From Sinonovacula constricta (lineage: Eukaryota; Mollusca; Bivalvia; Cardiida; Solecurtidae), in NCBI GenBank assembly GCA_007844125.1, contig CM017563.1, forward strand, positions 18,992,347-19,056,346: a stretch of DNA of 64,000 bases, read 5' to 3'. Both the position numbers and the translations under genes were made by a program. Positions within the stretch are counted from its first letter, which is position 1; each line of letters opens with the position of its first letter. The notes under the pieces were generated by a model, which was not told the DNA's origin, searched no databases, and worked only from the letters and a program-made list of their open reading frames with translations. Of the stretch, positions 1-11,440 are shown one piece after another.

Positions 1-20
1 GTACATATATATACATGTAT

Positions 21-255
<235 letters not shown>

Positions 256-298
256 CATATATATATTATGTATGTAAAATATATGTATATATGTAATA

Positions 299-418
299 TT
301 TTTTTATTTATTTATTTATTTATTTATTCATCGTCCGTTTGTACGTTCGTTTGTTCGTTCATTTATTTATTAACTTATTTATTTATTTTAAATATTTATT
401 TATTCATCTTTATATTTA
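299..418. repeat. TTTA/TTCG-rich low-complexity tract
   Basis: Tetranucleotide-like TTTA repeats are interrupted by a short GTTCGTTC-type stretch. It is simple sequence with no coding content. Confidence 0.85.
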
Positions 419-768
419 TGTAGATGATAAAAACATTTAATGGAAAGCCTTGTGAGTCAGAGCTGAATCCAACTTTTCTTTGTTAACACAATTAAATTTA
501 ATGATTTCATCTACACTTTGTTTACTATGTCGTATTTTCAACTTATTATCTTTTTATTCAAGACCTCATCTCAATATTACAGGCCAAAATGTACAATTGT
601 TTGAGAATTGTAGAAAGCGTTTGCTTTTCGGGTTCAGAAAATAGTCGGTCATATAGTTAAAATTAGTTACAAGTTGCACCAGCTCTAAGGTTCGATAACT
701 TGTTACTTGTGAAAGAGACATTATTCAGTATGTTCAACCGGCCACTCAATTAGTTTTCGAACAACAGT

Positions 769-969
769 ATGAACAGCCACAGATTTGATATTCGCAAATT
801 TTCTGCTGCTGCATTTGCAAGTAAAAGTAACGTAACCATTCACTTTAATGAAAACAATCATTCACTTAAAGATTTCCAATTTGAACCAATTGATTACGTC
901 ACTATTAATATGGGTCGTCCATTTAACGAATGTTTCTGGATAAAATGCCTGAAAAACTCATTTTTGTAA
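769..969 (+). pseudogene. GIY-YIG endonuclease-like fragment (Penelope-like retroelement relic?)
   Basis: A 66-residue open stretch has the signature order of the C-terminal half of GIY-YIG endonuclease domains from Penelope-like retroelements. A basic 'NSHRFDIRKF' block comes first, then 'IHFNENNHSLKDFQFEPI' (the HFN...HSL.DF pattern) at about residues 25-42, then an Arg/Asn-Glu-x-x-Trp-Ile segment near residue 56, which corresponds to the conserved Glu and the WI helix. The upstream part with the GIY/YIG strands is missing, an in-frame TAG lies shortly before the first Met, and no reverse transcriptase is found next to it. It is therefore a broken remnant rather than a gene. Family recognition rests on the pattern alone; an isolated GIY-YIG fragment from another mobile element is possible. 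Confidence 0.5.
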
Positions 970-3900
970 CAAATTAATAGAACATTTAAATCTTTCATCT
1001 TGGTTAAAGTATCTACTATGTATATAAACATAAAGAACATGTTTTTTCTACGACTCGTATACAGAGAGATCATTTCCAGTTACAGCGGTTAAGTTTGCAA
1101 GCAGCTTGTGATACGTTTGTCTTTCTTCGCATGATCTTTATCGTATTATAGATGACTATGTTATATTGAAATATAGATGCAACTTTTCTTAAATTAAACC
1201 TTAGTATGCATTATAAATCTCGCACATTATGTCTCAAATCATAGTACACCCCATGAGAGTGCATCGTAAACATAACCATTGGCATTTATATCGTAATTCT
1301 CAACATACCATACCCCTTCTTCAAAATAATGTCGATTCAGTGATCTCAAAAATATTTTTTCGAATTGTAATTACGATACGATATTTTCTTTAAAAAATGT
1401 AAGCCAATAAGACATGAGCAATTTTAAGTCTTATTATCTTCGGTTTCAGACAAAATTAAACACTTGTTATAAGGCCATTATTGGTTATGAATAACAACAT
1501 GTTTACACTTGGCATATCATTTATAATTTCAACATTAAAAAATTGACATTATATATGCATATAATATTTACTATATTTCAAAATGTTAGCCATTTAGCCA
1601 AATTATTTTGAAGAAGAAAAACAACACAATTTAGCACGTTGCCAAAGTCAGATTTAAATTTTTAAACTACCTGTGTAACCTTTGTTGCAGGCTGGAAATG
1701 AGTAAATTTAACAGAAAAATTTAAAATGTCATTGGATCTGTTATCGGCTACACACGTTGACGTCAATGTCTATAAGCGTGTTTTTGATCAAACAACTTAA
1801 TGTTTGTACATTCAAGTAAAAGATTGTCTCTTTAAACCCTATTTTAATAAAATATGCACACACTTAACACTCAAACCAATTTTTTTTTTAATGATTTTGT
1901 TTTTAAACCATAGCATAATCAAGTCGGAGAATATCGTTTGTGAACCTGTAATTGCAGGTCAGTATAAAAGTCGCAAACTATGACGTAAACATAACGAATT
2001 TTGTCTTTTAGCTTAAGTGTACAGAATGCTTTAAAGGCTCTCGATCTTTAGCCTTTCTTCATGTATTGCGTAATTATTTGTTGTGAGACTTTACATTTTC
2101 CAGAGACAGACACTCTACAGTTCAAGCTGTCAGAAGTATGGTTATAAGTATCATACATTCAATCACTTAATATGATAGCCGGCATTTACGCCAGGACAAT
2201 TTGTATGTAGAACATTCCGGCTTGAATTAAGGTGATACTGTTTCGAAACAGACGTAAAACAGTACTATAACAGCTGTCTATTACCGATGCTAATATTAAG
2301 TTTCAGTATAGGCCGTTTCTAACGTTTTGCATAGAGGCAGTCTTGATATTGCTGTCATCTTATTAAATAAAATTGACTTTGATCGAGTGCTGTGTAGTCT
2401 TGTCAAAGGTTTGTGCGAAAAATTGTAGTTGTAAAGAAAGCTTTTCAAAAAATATAGCATGACTAGGTTAAAGTTAACATCACTTGTCTGTTGCATACGT
2501 GTTTTATATCAAATTTCAAAATTCGTCAAAATTATGGTCTTTAACATTCAATTTGTTACTTATTTCATTTAACAAAATCTAACGTCTTACACTAATTAAA
2601 TTTGAAGCATTGAATAACTGTAAGTCCAACGTAGTTGAGATGTAGAGAATAGATAATAACATAGGTTATTAGGGAATGAACACATTAAGTTTTTTGCGTC
2701 TACTTTGATTGTATTATCACCTTAGAAAAGAAATCAATCATAATGTATACATTTCTTTCTTCTTCAAAAGCTGGATGTCAGTTTACAACGGAGAAGTCAC
2801 GTTTTTTACATGTTTATTATAGTATACAATAATAATATTAAAATAAAGCTATTAATAAATTTTGTAAAAGAAATGTGTTATTCAACTGCAATGATAATAA
2901 ATCTTTTTGTGAATAGAAAGCTGGGTTTTTTTTAAATAAATAACAATATACTTGCACCTTCTATATTCTGAGATGTTTATTTTATAGTTATTTTAGTCGA
3001 CAATTTGTTTAAATCATATTGTGGAATGATGTGGCCGTTATTGCAGGATCGACAAAATCTTCATCTGTAGTGTCAGCCAAGATTGTTGTCATCAAATGTT
3101 GAGGAGCAGTTTCATGTATAGTTTAAAATGTGAAACACTTTATAACCTTCTCATCAAGTCTTTAAAATGTTCATCTCGCTGATTGCAAATTATACTAGTC
3201 ACCAGTTAAGAAGCTGTTTACAAACGATTTACAAAAACATAATCGACATTTTTAATAATGTCGTATCTTTTTAAGATTACTTATTTTCCTTTACTCACAC
3301 AATGCGCGCATGTAGTATGTTGTTAAATCTTAGCAAGGAGAAAATAAGGTATCCATAACTAAAGAATACTTTGTTGGCTACGATATTTCTACATATATAG
3401 TAAAAGTTCAATAAACTAACCAGTTTCTTTTACGACTGTCAACGTAATTTAAAATCAAGAGAAGAACTAACCTACATGTATCAGTGTATATGTTGCACAA
3501 CAGTTCATTAACGTGAAATTGGACGGCATTAAGTCACATCTTGATTTACACCTTTTACTATTGTTTAACTTTATATTTAAGAAGTAAAATTAAGTATATA
3601 AGCATGATGAAAACCTACAGGCAAACAAGATATTCTTCAAATCATAATATTGTTGCAATTTTATATAAATATATAATTGCTAATGTGTTCACAATTTTGA
3701 AATTGTATTGCTAAGTAGGCCGAAGGCCAAGGTCAACAATTTCAAATGTCATCCCTGATAGCGAGTGACAATAGTTTTGACAGTTCAGCATACACCAATG
3801 AAATAACTGTTTTATTACCTGATGCAATCCGATTTATATTACTGTCATATTTATTGCCACAATATCATTTAACTTCTTTAAGTCTAATATCATTTTGTAT

Positions 3901-5360
3901 TATGCTACCGCACGTTGATCCGAACGGCGTTCAGTAGTTATCGCACTTGCCGAATAGTGGCGAACGGCGTCAATGGAAATACCCGATGTATGTGGGTGCA
4001 AAAGTTAAAACTGTTGAACGGTTAACAGTTCCATGCGTCATTGCACATGTTCGGGAATCAATTTAATAAAACAGTTGAAAAAAAACCAATTAGTATTTAT
4101 ATAAGGCAATAGGTAATAAGTGTCATAGGTCATTCATTAAAACCTTAAAAGGTCATGAAAAAAACTCTGTGCATTGATATTCTAGATTAGTGTGGACGCT
4201 GAAGCATAATTCTTCACTCGCCATTGAATTGACTATTATTTTTACATAAGGAACCACTAACGTGCGTGCATTGAGCTAAAATTTCGCTTGATGTACCATA
4301 TACGGGCCGCTTCCTTGTACAGAAAAAATCTAGTGCCTGGTTACTAGCATCCATGTTTATTACATTTGTATATTATTTTAATTAACAGACAAAACTATAA
4401 GAGCATTTACTAATAAAGGGTACATGTAAAGAAACTTTAAGTAATTATTTAATTGCCTCCTAAATTATATATTTTCTTAAGTCGTATGTTGTCATTTATG
4501 AAGAAAGTCTTTAACAGGTCTACATATAAATAGCATTTTTAACCAACGGTACTACCATCAAGACATTACTTATAGTAAACAATGGATCTCTACCACACTA
4601 AACACATGCAGTTGTCGACCATGGTATATCTACTATATAGTGTCTTCATATTTTGCACATTGAGAATATTTTCAATGTGGATGGTATATACTTTAATTGA
4701 TAACATGCCAATACATATTTCCAGGGTGTTTTTTTTTAGAAACTTGGAAAATAAAATTTATGATGCCCTGAAACAAAAATTCAATATCTGCCAAAATATA
4801 AAATGAATTAATTAATCATTTAGAATTTTTCTTTAATCTACAGCGTAATGACAGTATTGCTTTAATGTATACATGCAGTATGAAGATGTGTATTAATCAT
4901 AGCATGGTCAGCCTTCATTTTTTGGAAATGTCATATATAAGATGAACAGAAGCAGGTCTTAATAACTTTTCTTACTTTTTTTTACAAAATTTATCTGAAA
5001 ATGTAATGCTGCTGATAACAACCTGAGTTTCTTTATTATTCTGCAATGCATGAAACTGACTATTTTGCAGTAAGTTAATTTCATTGTTGTTGTTTTTTAA
5101 ATTCTAAATTACAAGACATGCTATATAAAAAGTACAGTAGACTATAGTTTTGTAAATATGCCCCTTTTTCTCCAGTTGTGTCGACTATAGGTGAGGCAAC
5201 TTAATCAGTCTCTGTTTACGTTTTTGTTTCTATTTCATTTGAAATTAAACATTGGGTATAATGTACATGTCACTTGCAGACAGGTCCTCTGTTTATTATA
5301 TTATTTTATGCTTACATATAATCGCTTTATTATACTAAATATTTATTTCATTTGTTTGTT
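970..5360. other. AT-rich noncoding stretch
   Basis: There is no supportable gene. Short open frames at 2296-2496 (minus), 3746-3937 and 4582-4806 lack recognisable domains or protein-like composition. Small motifs such as CCTGTAATTGCAGG (about 1946) are isolated palindromes. I see no repeat family here that recurs elsewhere in the window. Confidence 0.6.
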
Positions 5361-5370
5361 TTGTTTTGTC

Positions 5371-5421
5371 TTTTTTTTTTTTTTTTTTTGGCGGGGGGGG
5401 GGGGTCAGGGTGGGGGGGGGG
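5371..5421. repeat. Poly(T)/poly(G) tract
   Basis: A run of about 19 T is followed by two runs of about 10-12 G separated by TCAGGGT. It directly abuts the 5' end of the tRNA-like SINE. The G runs could form a G-quadruplex. Confidence 0.9.
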
Positions 5422-5645
5422 GCGCCCGTGGAGTAGTGGTAGAGTCGCCGATTTGTAGCTCCTCTGACTGCTTAGCTTCTCACCGCGTGGGTTTGAGTCC
5501 CATTGAAAGGTCTTCCAGCTGACTTGTTGTGCTGCCGGTGGTGCTACCCAGTCATGTCTCTTGGGTCTTCCTCTGCCAAAAAGCTGGACGTTGCTATAAT
5601 GATCATAAATGGTCACTGCAATGCATTTCAAAAACAAACGAACAA
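5422..5645 (+). mobile_element. tRNA-derived SINE (class II tRNA-like head)
   Basis: The head contains both internal RNA polymerase III promoter elements: an A-box-like TGGAGTAGTGG at 5429-5439 and a B-box GGTTTGAGTCC at 5490-5500. Their start-to-start spacing of 61 nt suits a tRNA with a long variable arm (Leu/Ser type). The body is tRNA-unrelated, and the 3' end is an A-rich CAAA/CAAAC tail at about 5627-5641. The 5' flank (5349-5371) is TTTG/TTTTG-rich and roughly complementary to that tail, so the two ends could pair. No clear target-site duplication is visible because both flanks are low complexity. Confidence 0.75.
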
Positions 5646-7380
5646 AACAAACAAGTTGTGTCATTTTCTCTTTTTTTCTACCAAACTTTTGCACTTTCCT
5701 TTAGGTGAATTTTACTTGTTTCAAATGATTTCCTTTTTAGTTTTATGATGTCATACCCTAGGTCTAATTATACTGCTACGACAGTTCTTGTTATTTTTGC
5801 TGCTACTGTTGTTATTGTTCGTCTTCTTGTTGTTGATGATGATGATGATGTTGTTGTCAAACTGATAAAACCTTTTAGAACTTTCTTCAATTTTATTTCC
5901 CGATGCAGGTTTAAGAATTTTGGTAGCTTGACTGTACTTATTATATGCAGTGATTCTCATGCGACTTGTGATTTATTTTCCTTTGACGTTCCCATTGTCT
6001 TAACATTTATCCATGAAAAGCCCAGATAACTGCAGCATTTTGTTGTACGATAAAAGGATAAGCAGTTATATGCGTTCCCGCGACTTTACAACCATGCATG
6101 AGCCATGTGTTAGAAATATAAGTCGGACTGTAATGAGATTTGACACACAAAAATGATTAGCAGGCCTGCACTTTACACGTTAAGCTAACATAAACTTATT
6201 GCGTACTCTTTAAATTGCTGTTTTCATTACAGGCCTACAACCTAATAGCCACTTTACCCCCATAATCTTCTTATGCAACATCCGCAGTTTATGAACCACA
6301 AAAAGTGGCTTTCAACCAATTAAATGAAGACAAGAGATAAAGACGATATTTTATTGATTTATGGGGTGAAAACTATCTCGGCAGACAATTTGTTTACACC
6401 TCCTAAGTAACTAAATTCTGATTTTTTTACAAGTGTATGGACATTGTTTGTTTTTTTTCATATGACTGTGTTTTACAAATTTAAGCAATTAAATGCCAAT
6501 GTACGTAATGCAATGCAAATGTAAATTTTACTAATAAATAGACAAATTTCTGTTCATTTAAATGATGAGTTTGCGCTATACTACCCGAAAGCTATCAGCC
6601 AACGAAGTAAGATACTAATTTATAAATATTAACAGAATTCATATATACCCAACTAAGTTACAGTGGTTTTTTATAGTCAGCTTGACTTGTATAAGCTTAT
6701 TGTCGCTTAAGCAATTTACCTCTTAACATGAACACCCCACTACACTTATTTGTACCTTTGATTGTTCCATTGCTTGGACAGACTGCAAAGTGTTTTTCCA
6801 CTGTTATTGATGAAGGAAAATCTTTAGACAATTTTCTGGATCTATAATGACAAATCACATGTCATCTAAATAGTCTTTCCCACATTACACCTGACTCAGT
6901 GCGCATAAAAAGTATTTCCAAAGGTTCAATAAAATTTAAATGATGCTTAAATGTCAGAGTTTTATTGCAAAACAAAAAATTTGTTACAAGTTTGTAAATT
7001 TCCTAGTTTAGTATAGCCAAGAGTTAATCTCACTTAATTAAGATAATTAATTCATCTTGTATTTAGGGATATACATTAACCCCTAATTTAAGACGATAGC
7101 TTTAATCAGCTATGATTTCAACAGTTAATATACTAAGTACAGTCGAATCGTGACAATTACAGTGTCTTAAAATAATATTTGTATTGTGCAATGTCATTTA
7201 GATTGAAAAAATACTGTAATGATTAATGTATGAACATTTAATAATGGATTCATAAATACATGTATTATGTTAGTAAATAAAACGTGGTGCGACAAGATAA
7301 ACGTATTGTACACAATCTACAGACGAAGCGTTGGCTAGGTGATCATTTTACACTGCGTTTCGTGATTCCGCAGACCCAAG
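5646..7380. other. Noncoding stretch with a short GTT/GAT repeat
   Basis: A trinucleotide-like GTTGTT/GATGATGAT patch lies at about 5790-5860 and explains the open frames on both strands there. No exon, RNA gene or dispersed repeat is recognised. Confidence 0.6.
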
Positions 7381-7381
7381 A

Positions 7382-7600
7382 ATGCGATGGATGTCTGGCG
7401 AAAATGTGCGATGGATGTCTGGCGAAAATGTGCAATGGATGTCTGGCTAAAATGTGCGATAGATATCTGGCGAAAATGTGCAATGGATGTCTGGTGAAAA
7501 TGTGCGATGGATGCCTAGTGAAAATGTGCAATGGATGTCTGGTGAAAATGTGCGATGGATGTCTGGCGAAAATGTGCGATGGATGTCTGGTGAAAATAAC
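7382..7600. repeat. 24-bp minisatellite, about 9 copies
   Basis: Nine tandem units of TGCGATGGATGTCTGGCGAA plus AATG vary mainly at CGA/CAA and GCG/GTG. The 24-bp period is a multiple of three, so both strands stay open: an 8-residue Cys-Asp-Gly-Cys-Leu-Ala-Lys-Met repeat on plus and His-Pro-Ser-His-Ile-Phe-Ala-Arg on minus. I treat this as a consequence of the period, not as a gene. Confidence 0.93.
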
Positions 7601-8198
7601 ACAGTTACTTAATCTGGACACTTCAACACTGTCGATATCGTAGAAACGGCGGTCTGCTGTCTTTCTCTGTCACTGATGGACTCGTAGAACCTTTCGTTTA
7701 TATCTTCTCTTGATTTACTTAAACTCATGTCAACCTAAGCGATAAACAATTTATGTTTGTCACACACTTAACTGACCTGCCAATCAGGGGATGAAAGTTT
7801 GTACGCGAGAGCTCAGTTGCAATAAAGTGAAACGCACGTTTTAAAGCTGTGACCTAAAAATACAATACAATAAATCTGTTTATTCAGCATGAAAACTTAC
7901 ACAGTTTATAGCTGTAACAAGTGAAATGTGACAGCGGTGCATGTTATAATAATAATTATGAAGCTATTTTTCTCAGAGTTATTTTTTCCAATACTTAATC
8001 TTGCTTTCCTTATTACATGTAGAGGGAATCGACCAAGTTCGGCGTATAAACCTGATATATTAGTATATTTCTTTACTCTTAATATTCTTCTGAAAATTTA
8101 GTATAAATGTTTTCTAGATCATTGCATGGATGAGTACCCATCACCTCGCCACCAAAATGTAGTATTGATGCAACTCAAGCGTCAAATAACTTAATTTT
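7601..8198. other. Noncoding stretch beside the LINE relic
   Basis: No gene or repeat is recognised. The right part (about 8040-8198) may be the degraded 3' end of the minus-strand LINE, but I cannot define a boundary. Confidence 0.5.
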
Positions 8199-9440
8199 TT
8201 ATTGTAGGCAAATTGACATCGTACAAATCACAAGGAGCTTATTAAGTGCAAAAGATGCATGTTGTGCTATTGCCTTCTGACTTCTATTCCAATGGCTGTT
8301 TTTAAATAAATTAACACCTAAATATTTGAAAGACTTGACTACTTCTAATTTCTCCCCATATATATAGAACTCTTTTGTTGTGTGACGTCCTCTTTCAGAG
8401 ATCATGACTTTAGTTTTATTGGTATTTATTTCAAGGCTCCACCTATTGCAGTATCTTTCAATGTCATTTAACATTAATTTCAAAGACGAACTCGACTTTG
8501 CGAAAATCATTTGATTATCAGCATACATTTTTATAAATACTCTTATTCCATCTTCGTCAAATATATCAGTTATGCTATCATTTATATTATTAAGAAGGTA
8601 ATTTACGAACATCATGAAAATTATCGGTGAGCTAGGGTACCCTTATTTGACACCTATATTTGAATAAAAAAGGAGATAACTGACTGTTAAAGCGGACACA
8701 CGTCTTAACCGAGCCTTACATGGCTTGTAGGGCCTTTACCATGCGGCTATTTACATTTTCAGCAACTAATTTTTGCCATATAAACGTTCTTTTTAAACTA
8801 TCAAAACAGCGTAAATAATCAAGGAATGCAGCATAAAATTTTTCACTTGCGTTTAGAACTTTGTTAATAACCGAATGCAGCATAAAAAAGTCAACAATTG
8901 ACTTGCCTTTTTGGTAACCAAATTGTTTTTCTGTCAATTTATGGTAAGTTACTGACCATTTAGTTAATATATTCAATAACAATTGTGAGTATATCTTAGC
9001 TAGAATATTTATTAGAGTTATTCCTCTGTAGTTTTCTGCCAGATCAGGATCACCCTTTTTAAATAATGTCTTCAAAATTCCTATTCCCCAAGACTCTGGA
9101 TAGGTGCCAGTGGAACACATTGTGTTATAAATACTTAATAACAAGTAGGATATTTTATGATATGACAACTTAATTATTTCTGAAGATAAATTAGCATACC
9201 AAGGAGCTTTATTATTATTTTTACCAAACACAGCAGATCTTAGCGCTTCCTCAGTAAAATCACCCTCGAAATCCTCAGCGTGTACATAACATTTACGGAT
9301 ATTAGAATCAACATTTTGTATCGCCTCATTTCCAGACATATCTTTAAGATGAATAAATAAATCCTCTAGTTTGCTCTTTTATCGTGTTTTTTTTTATTTG
9401 GCCCAAAACTGTTTAGGGTTCGTGCGAGCCAACTTATTAA
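8199..9440 (-). pseudogene. Degraded non-LTR retrotransposon (LINE) reverse transcriptase
   Basis: Read on the minus strand, this is the fingers/palm region of a LINE-type reverse transcriptase (RVT_1). The order is: an NPKQFWAK pre-RT motif near 9400; the 'NNNKAP...LSSEIIK' block; 'YPESWGIGILKTLFKKGD', 'NYRGITLI', then 'KQFGYQKGKSIVDF' and 'FLDYLRCFDS' (motif A, first catalytic Asp); then 'SSPIIFMMFVNYLL' (motif B region), a YADN box (motif C) and 'INTNKTKVM' with 'FKYLGV' (motifs D and E). The element is dead. There is a stop just after 'LQAM' at about 8713, a T-tract frameshift near 8670, an in-frame TAA at the usual Gln of the GVKQG motif near 8640, a YADD to YADN change in the catalytic box, and further stops near 9380. 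The 5' end with any APE endonuclease is absent. It is a 5'-truncated copy of about 1.2 kb with no intact terminus or target-site duplication found. Confidence 0.9.
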
Positions 9441-11129
9441 CCTTTTGGCCAGTTTGAAACTAATATTTCTTAATTGTTTTTCTCTTTACTCTGTTATAGT
9501 GTGTTCGAAAAGTAAGGAGGTAATAGATTGGAGTGACAAAACTTGTCAATCAATTTGTTCCTAATTTCCTTATTGTTCTGTGTTTGGCAAGAAATTCTCT
9601 AGAAATGGACACGTGGCTTATCTGCTTGTAAAACGCATTTGGCATAGATTAATATATTGAAGGCAAATATTAAACTAAAAAAGGTACAGAAAAAAAAATT
9701 AAAGCCAAGAAATATGTGTAGTATATGCATTGAGATCAATAGGTCACTGCTCTTTTTCTTATTTGAAATTAATTTAAGTATTTGAATATAAATATAACAA
9801 ATGAAGGCCGTGAACCTAAGTTATTATCTAAAACACTTTATGTGCATCACACAAATATGATTTTAATATATTTTGACTGAAAAAAAAACTTATTAATATA
9901 TAAGTCCTTTATGAACGTTAATCTATTTTAAGCATTGTAGATTAATCATTGTTACACAAAAACGTACCTCACTAACTTAAACGCATCAAGCGACCACAAA
10001 CTATTAACTTGGTTGAGGCTCTTTTTTTCATTTCGTGTATTCGAACGAAACTGAATAGTTCTTCATATTATGTAGTCAGACATATCACAAATTACTGAAA
10101 TAATAATAGAAGAGTTAGTTTGTTTCAATTTAATTATGTACCCGATACTGTACCATTCCTTTTTATTGTAAGGTCCTTATATAACATCGCATTCACTATA
10201 TACACGTTGTTAACACAGGAAGTCTTACACAATAATTTGCCTGTAATAAATAGGTGAAAACAATAAAACCAGTGTAGGGCAAAGTTCTAACAATAAAACA
10301 ATTTTGCCAGTCATCAAAGCAAAGGCAACATCTGACTTGTTTTTAAAACATAACCTGTTTTATTACCGTTGAAAACTTTGGTATGTCGCGGCTTGGATTA
10401 AACGGAAATATTTACCAAGCCGTAAAAAAGTCACAATGGACATATTATTGACTACAAATATTGATATAACGTAAGTTTATGTTTGATCAAATGAGTTATC
10501 GTAGATCTATTTAATAATTGTCCATTGAAATAAAATGTTATCGGATAAAATTTGTATCGCTGTCTTTATTCTCAGATTATAGATTTTGTCTTTTCTTGCT
10601 GTTGAACAGTTTTAACCAGTCAAATAATTATTTATCGGATAACTTTCGCCGGTCCAAATGAAAGATATCATGCATTATCATGTATTATGTAAACAGTATT
10701 AATGAATCTACTTATTACATATGTCTTTAATGACTGTCGCTTTCTTTCGCCCATATCCGGACAATGAGTAACTCCTACGTATTTCAATCTTGGCATATTC
10801 CAGAAATACATCTAAGTCCTAATTATCTACATTCACTAACTTAATGAAGTGACTGGAATTTTCCGCCAGAACTAGGTTTGCCTGTAATACTTTCTGACTT
10901 GAATGATGAACAAGCACATAGGAATTGTAATATTTCTTTCCACAAAAGATGGCTAATTACTGAATATTACATTATCCATAGCTGCAAACTGAATATTTAT
11001 AATTGCAATCTGAATATTGCCGTCATGCCTTCGTATAGGTTCAACATTCATCAAGAACTTATAGACTCGGCAAGGAAAATATTGCAAAGTAAAGAATTGT
11101 ACATAGCCTCTCTAACAATTGATCATGAC
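9441..11129. other. AT-rich noncoding stretch
   Basis: No gene is recognised. A small hairpin, CGGCTTGG...CCAAGCCG, occurs at about 10389-10426. The open frame starting near 10878 has no recognisable domain and its 3' part lies in a family A repeat. Confidence 0.55.
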
Positions 11130-11440
11130 TTTAAGCACATGGACATTTTGTTTTCAAATACATGTAGATCGTTTTTCTTTTCGTTGCTTGCATTTGAGAA
11201 ACTCGTCAGGAAGTGCATGGTTAGAGCTCTGTAAAATCGGTTTAAGCACCCCAGTCGGTCCATATTGCAGACTGACCGTTCCAAGGCGGTAACTGTCGGG
11301 TTTGCTCTTTTCGTTAAATGACTCATCACAAATTTGTTCTTACTTTTCGCTTGGCTTGCATGTGAAATGCCTTTGTTCTGTGCCTTTTCGGAGTTTGGTA
11401 TATGTTGCAATACTCATAGGACTTTGTCATATTTTTAAGC
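11130..11440 (+). repeat. Dispersed repeat family A, copy 1 (long subtype)
   Basis: Shares with copies at 17471 and 23421 a start like 'CGCTTGGACATTT', a 'TTGCTTGCATTTGAGAAAC' block, the core GTTTAAGCACCCCAGTCGG, then GTTCCAAGGCGGTAACTG, and an end 'GGACTTTGTCATATTT'. The core holds an imperfect hairpin (AGTCGG ... CCGACT in the consensus). Its length of about 300 bp and both orientations suggest a SINE or MITE, but no clear pol III boxes or terminal inverted repeats are visible. Open frames on both strands across it are chance. Confidence 0.8.
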
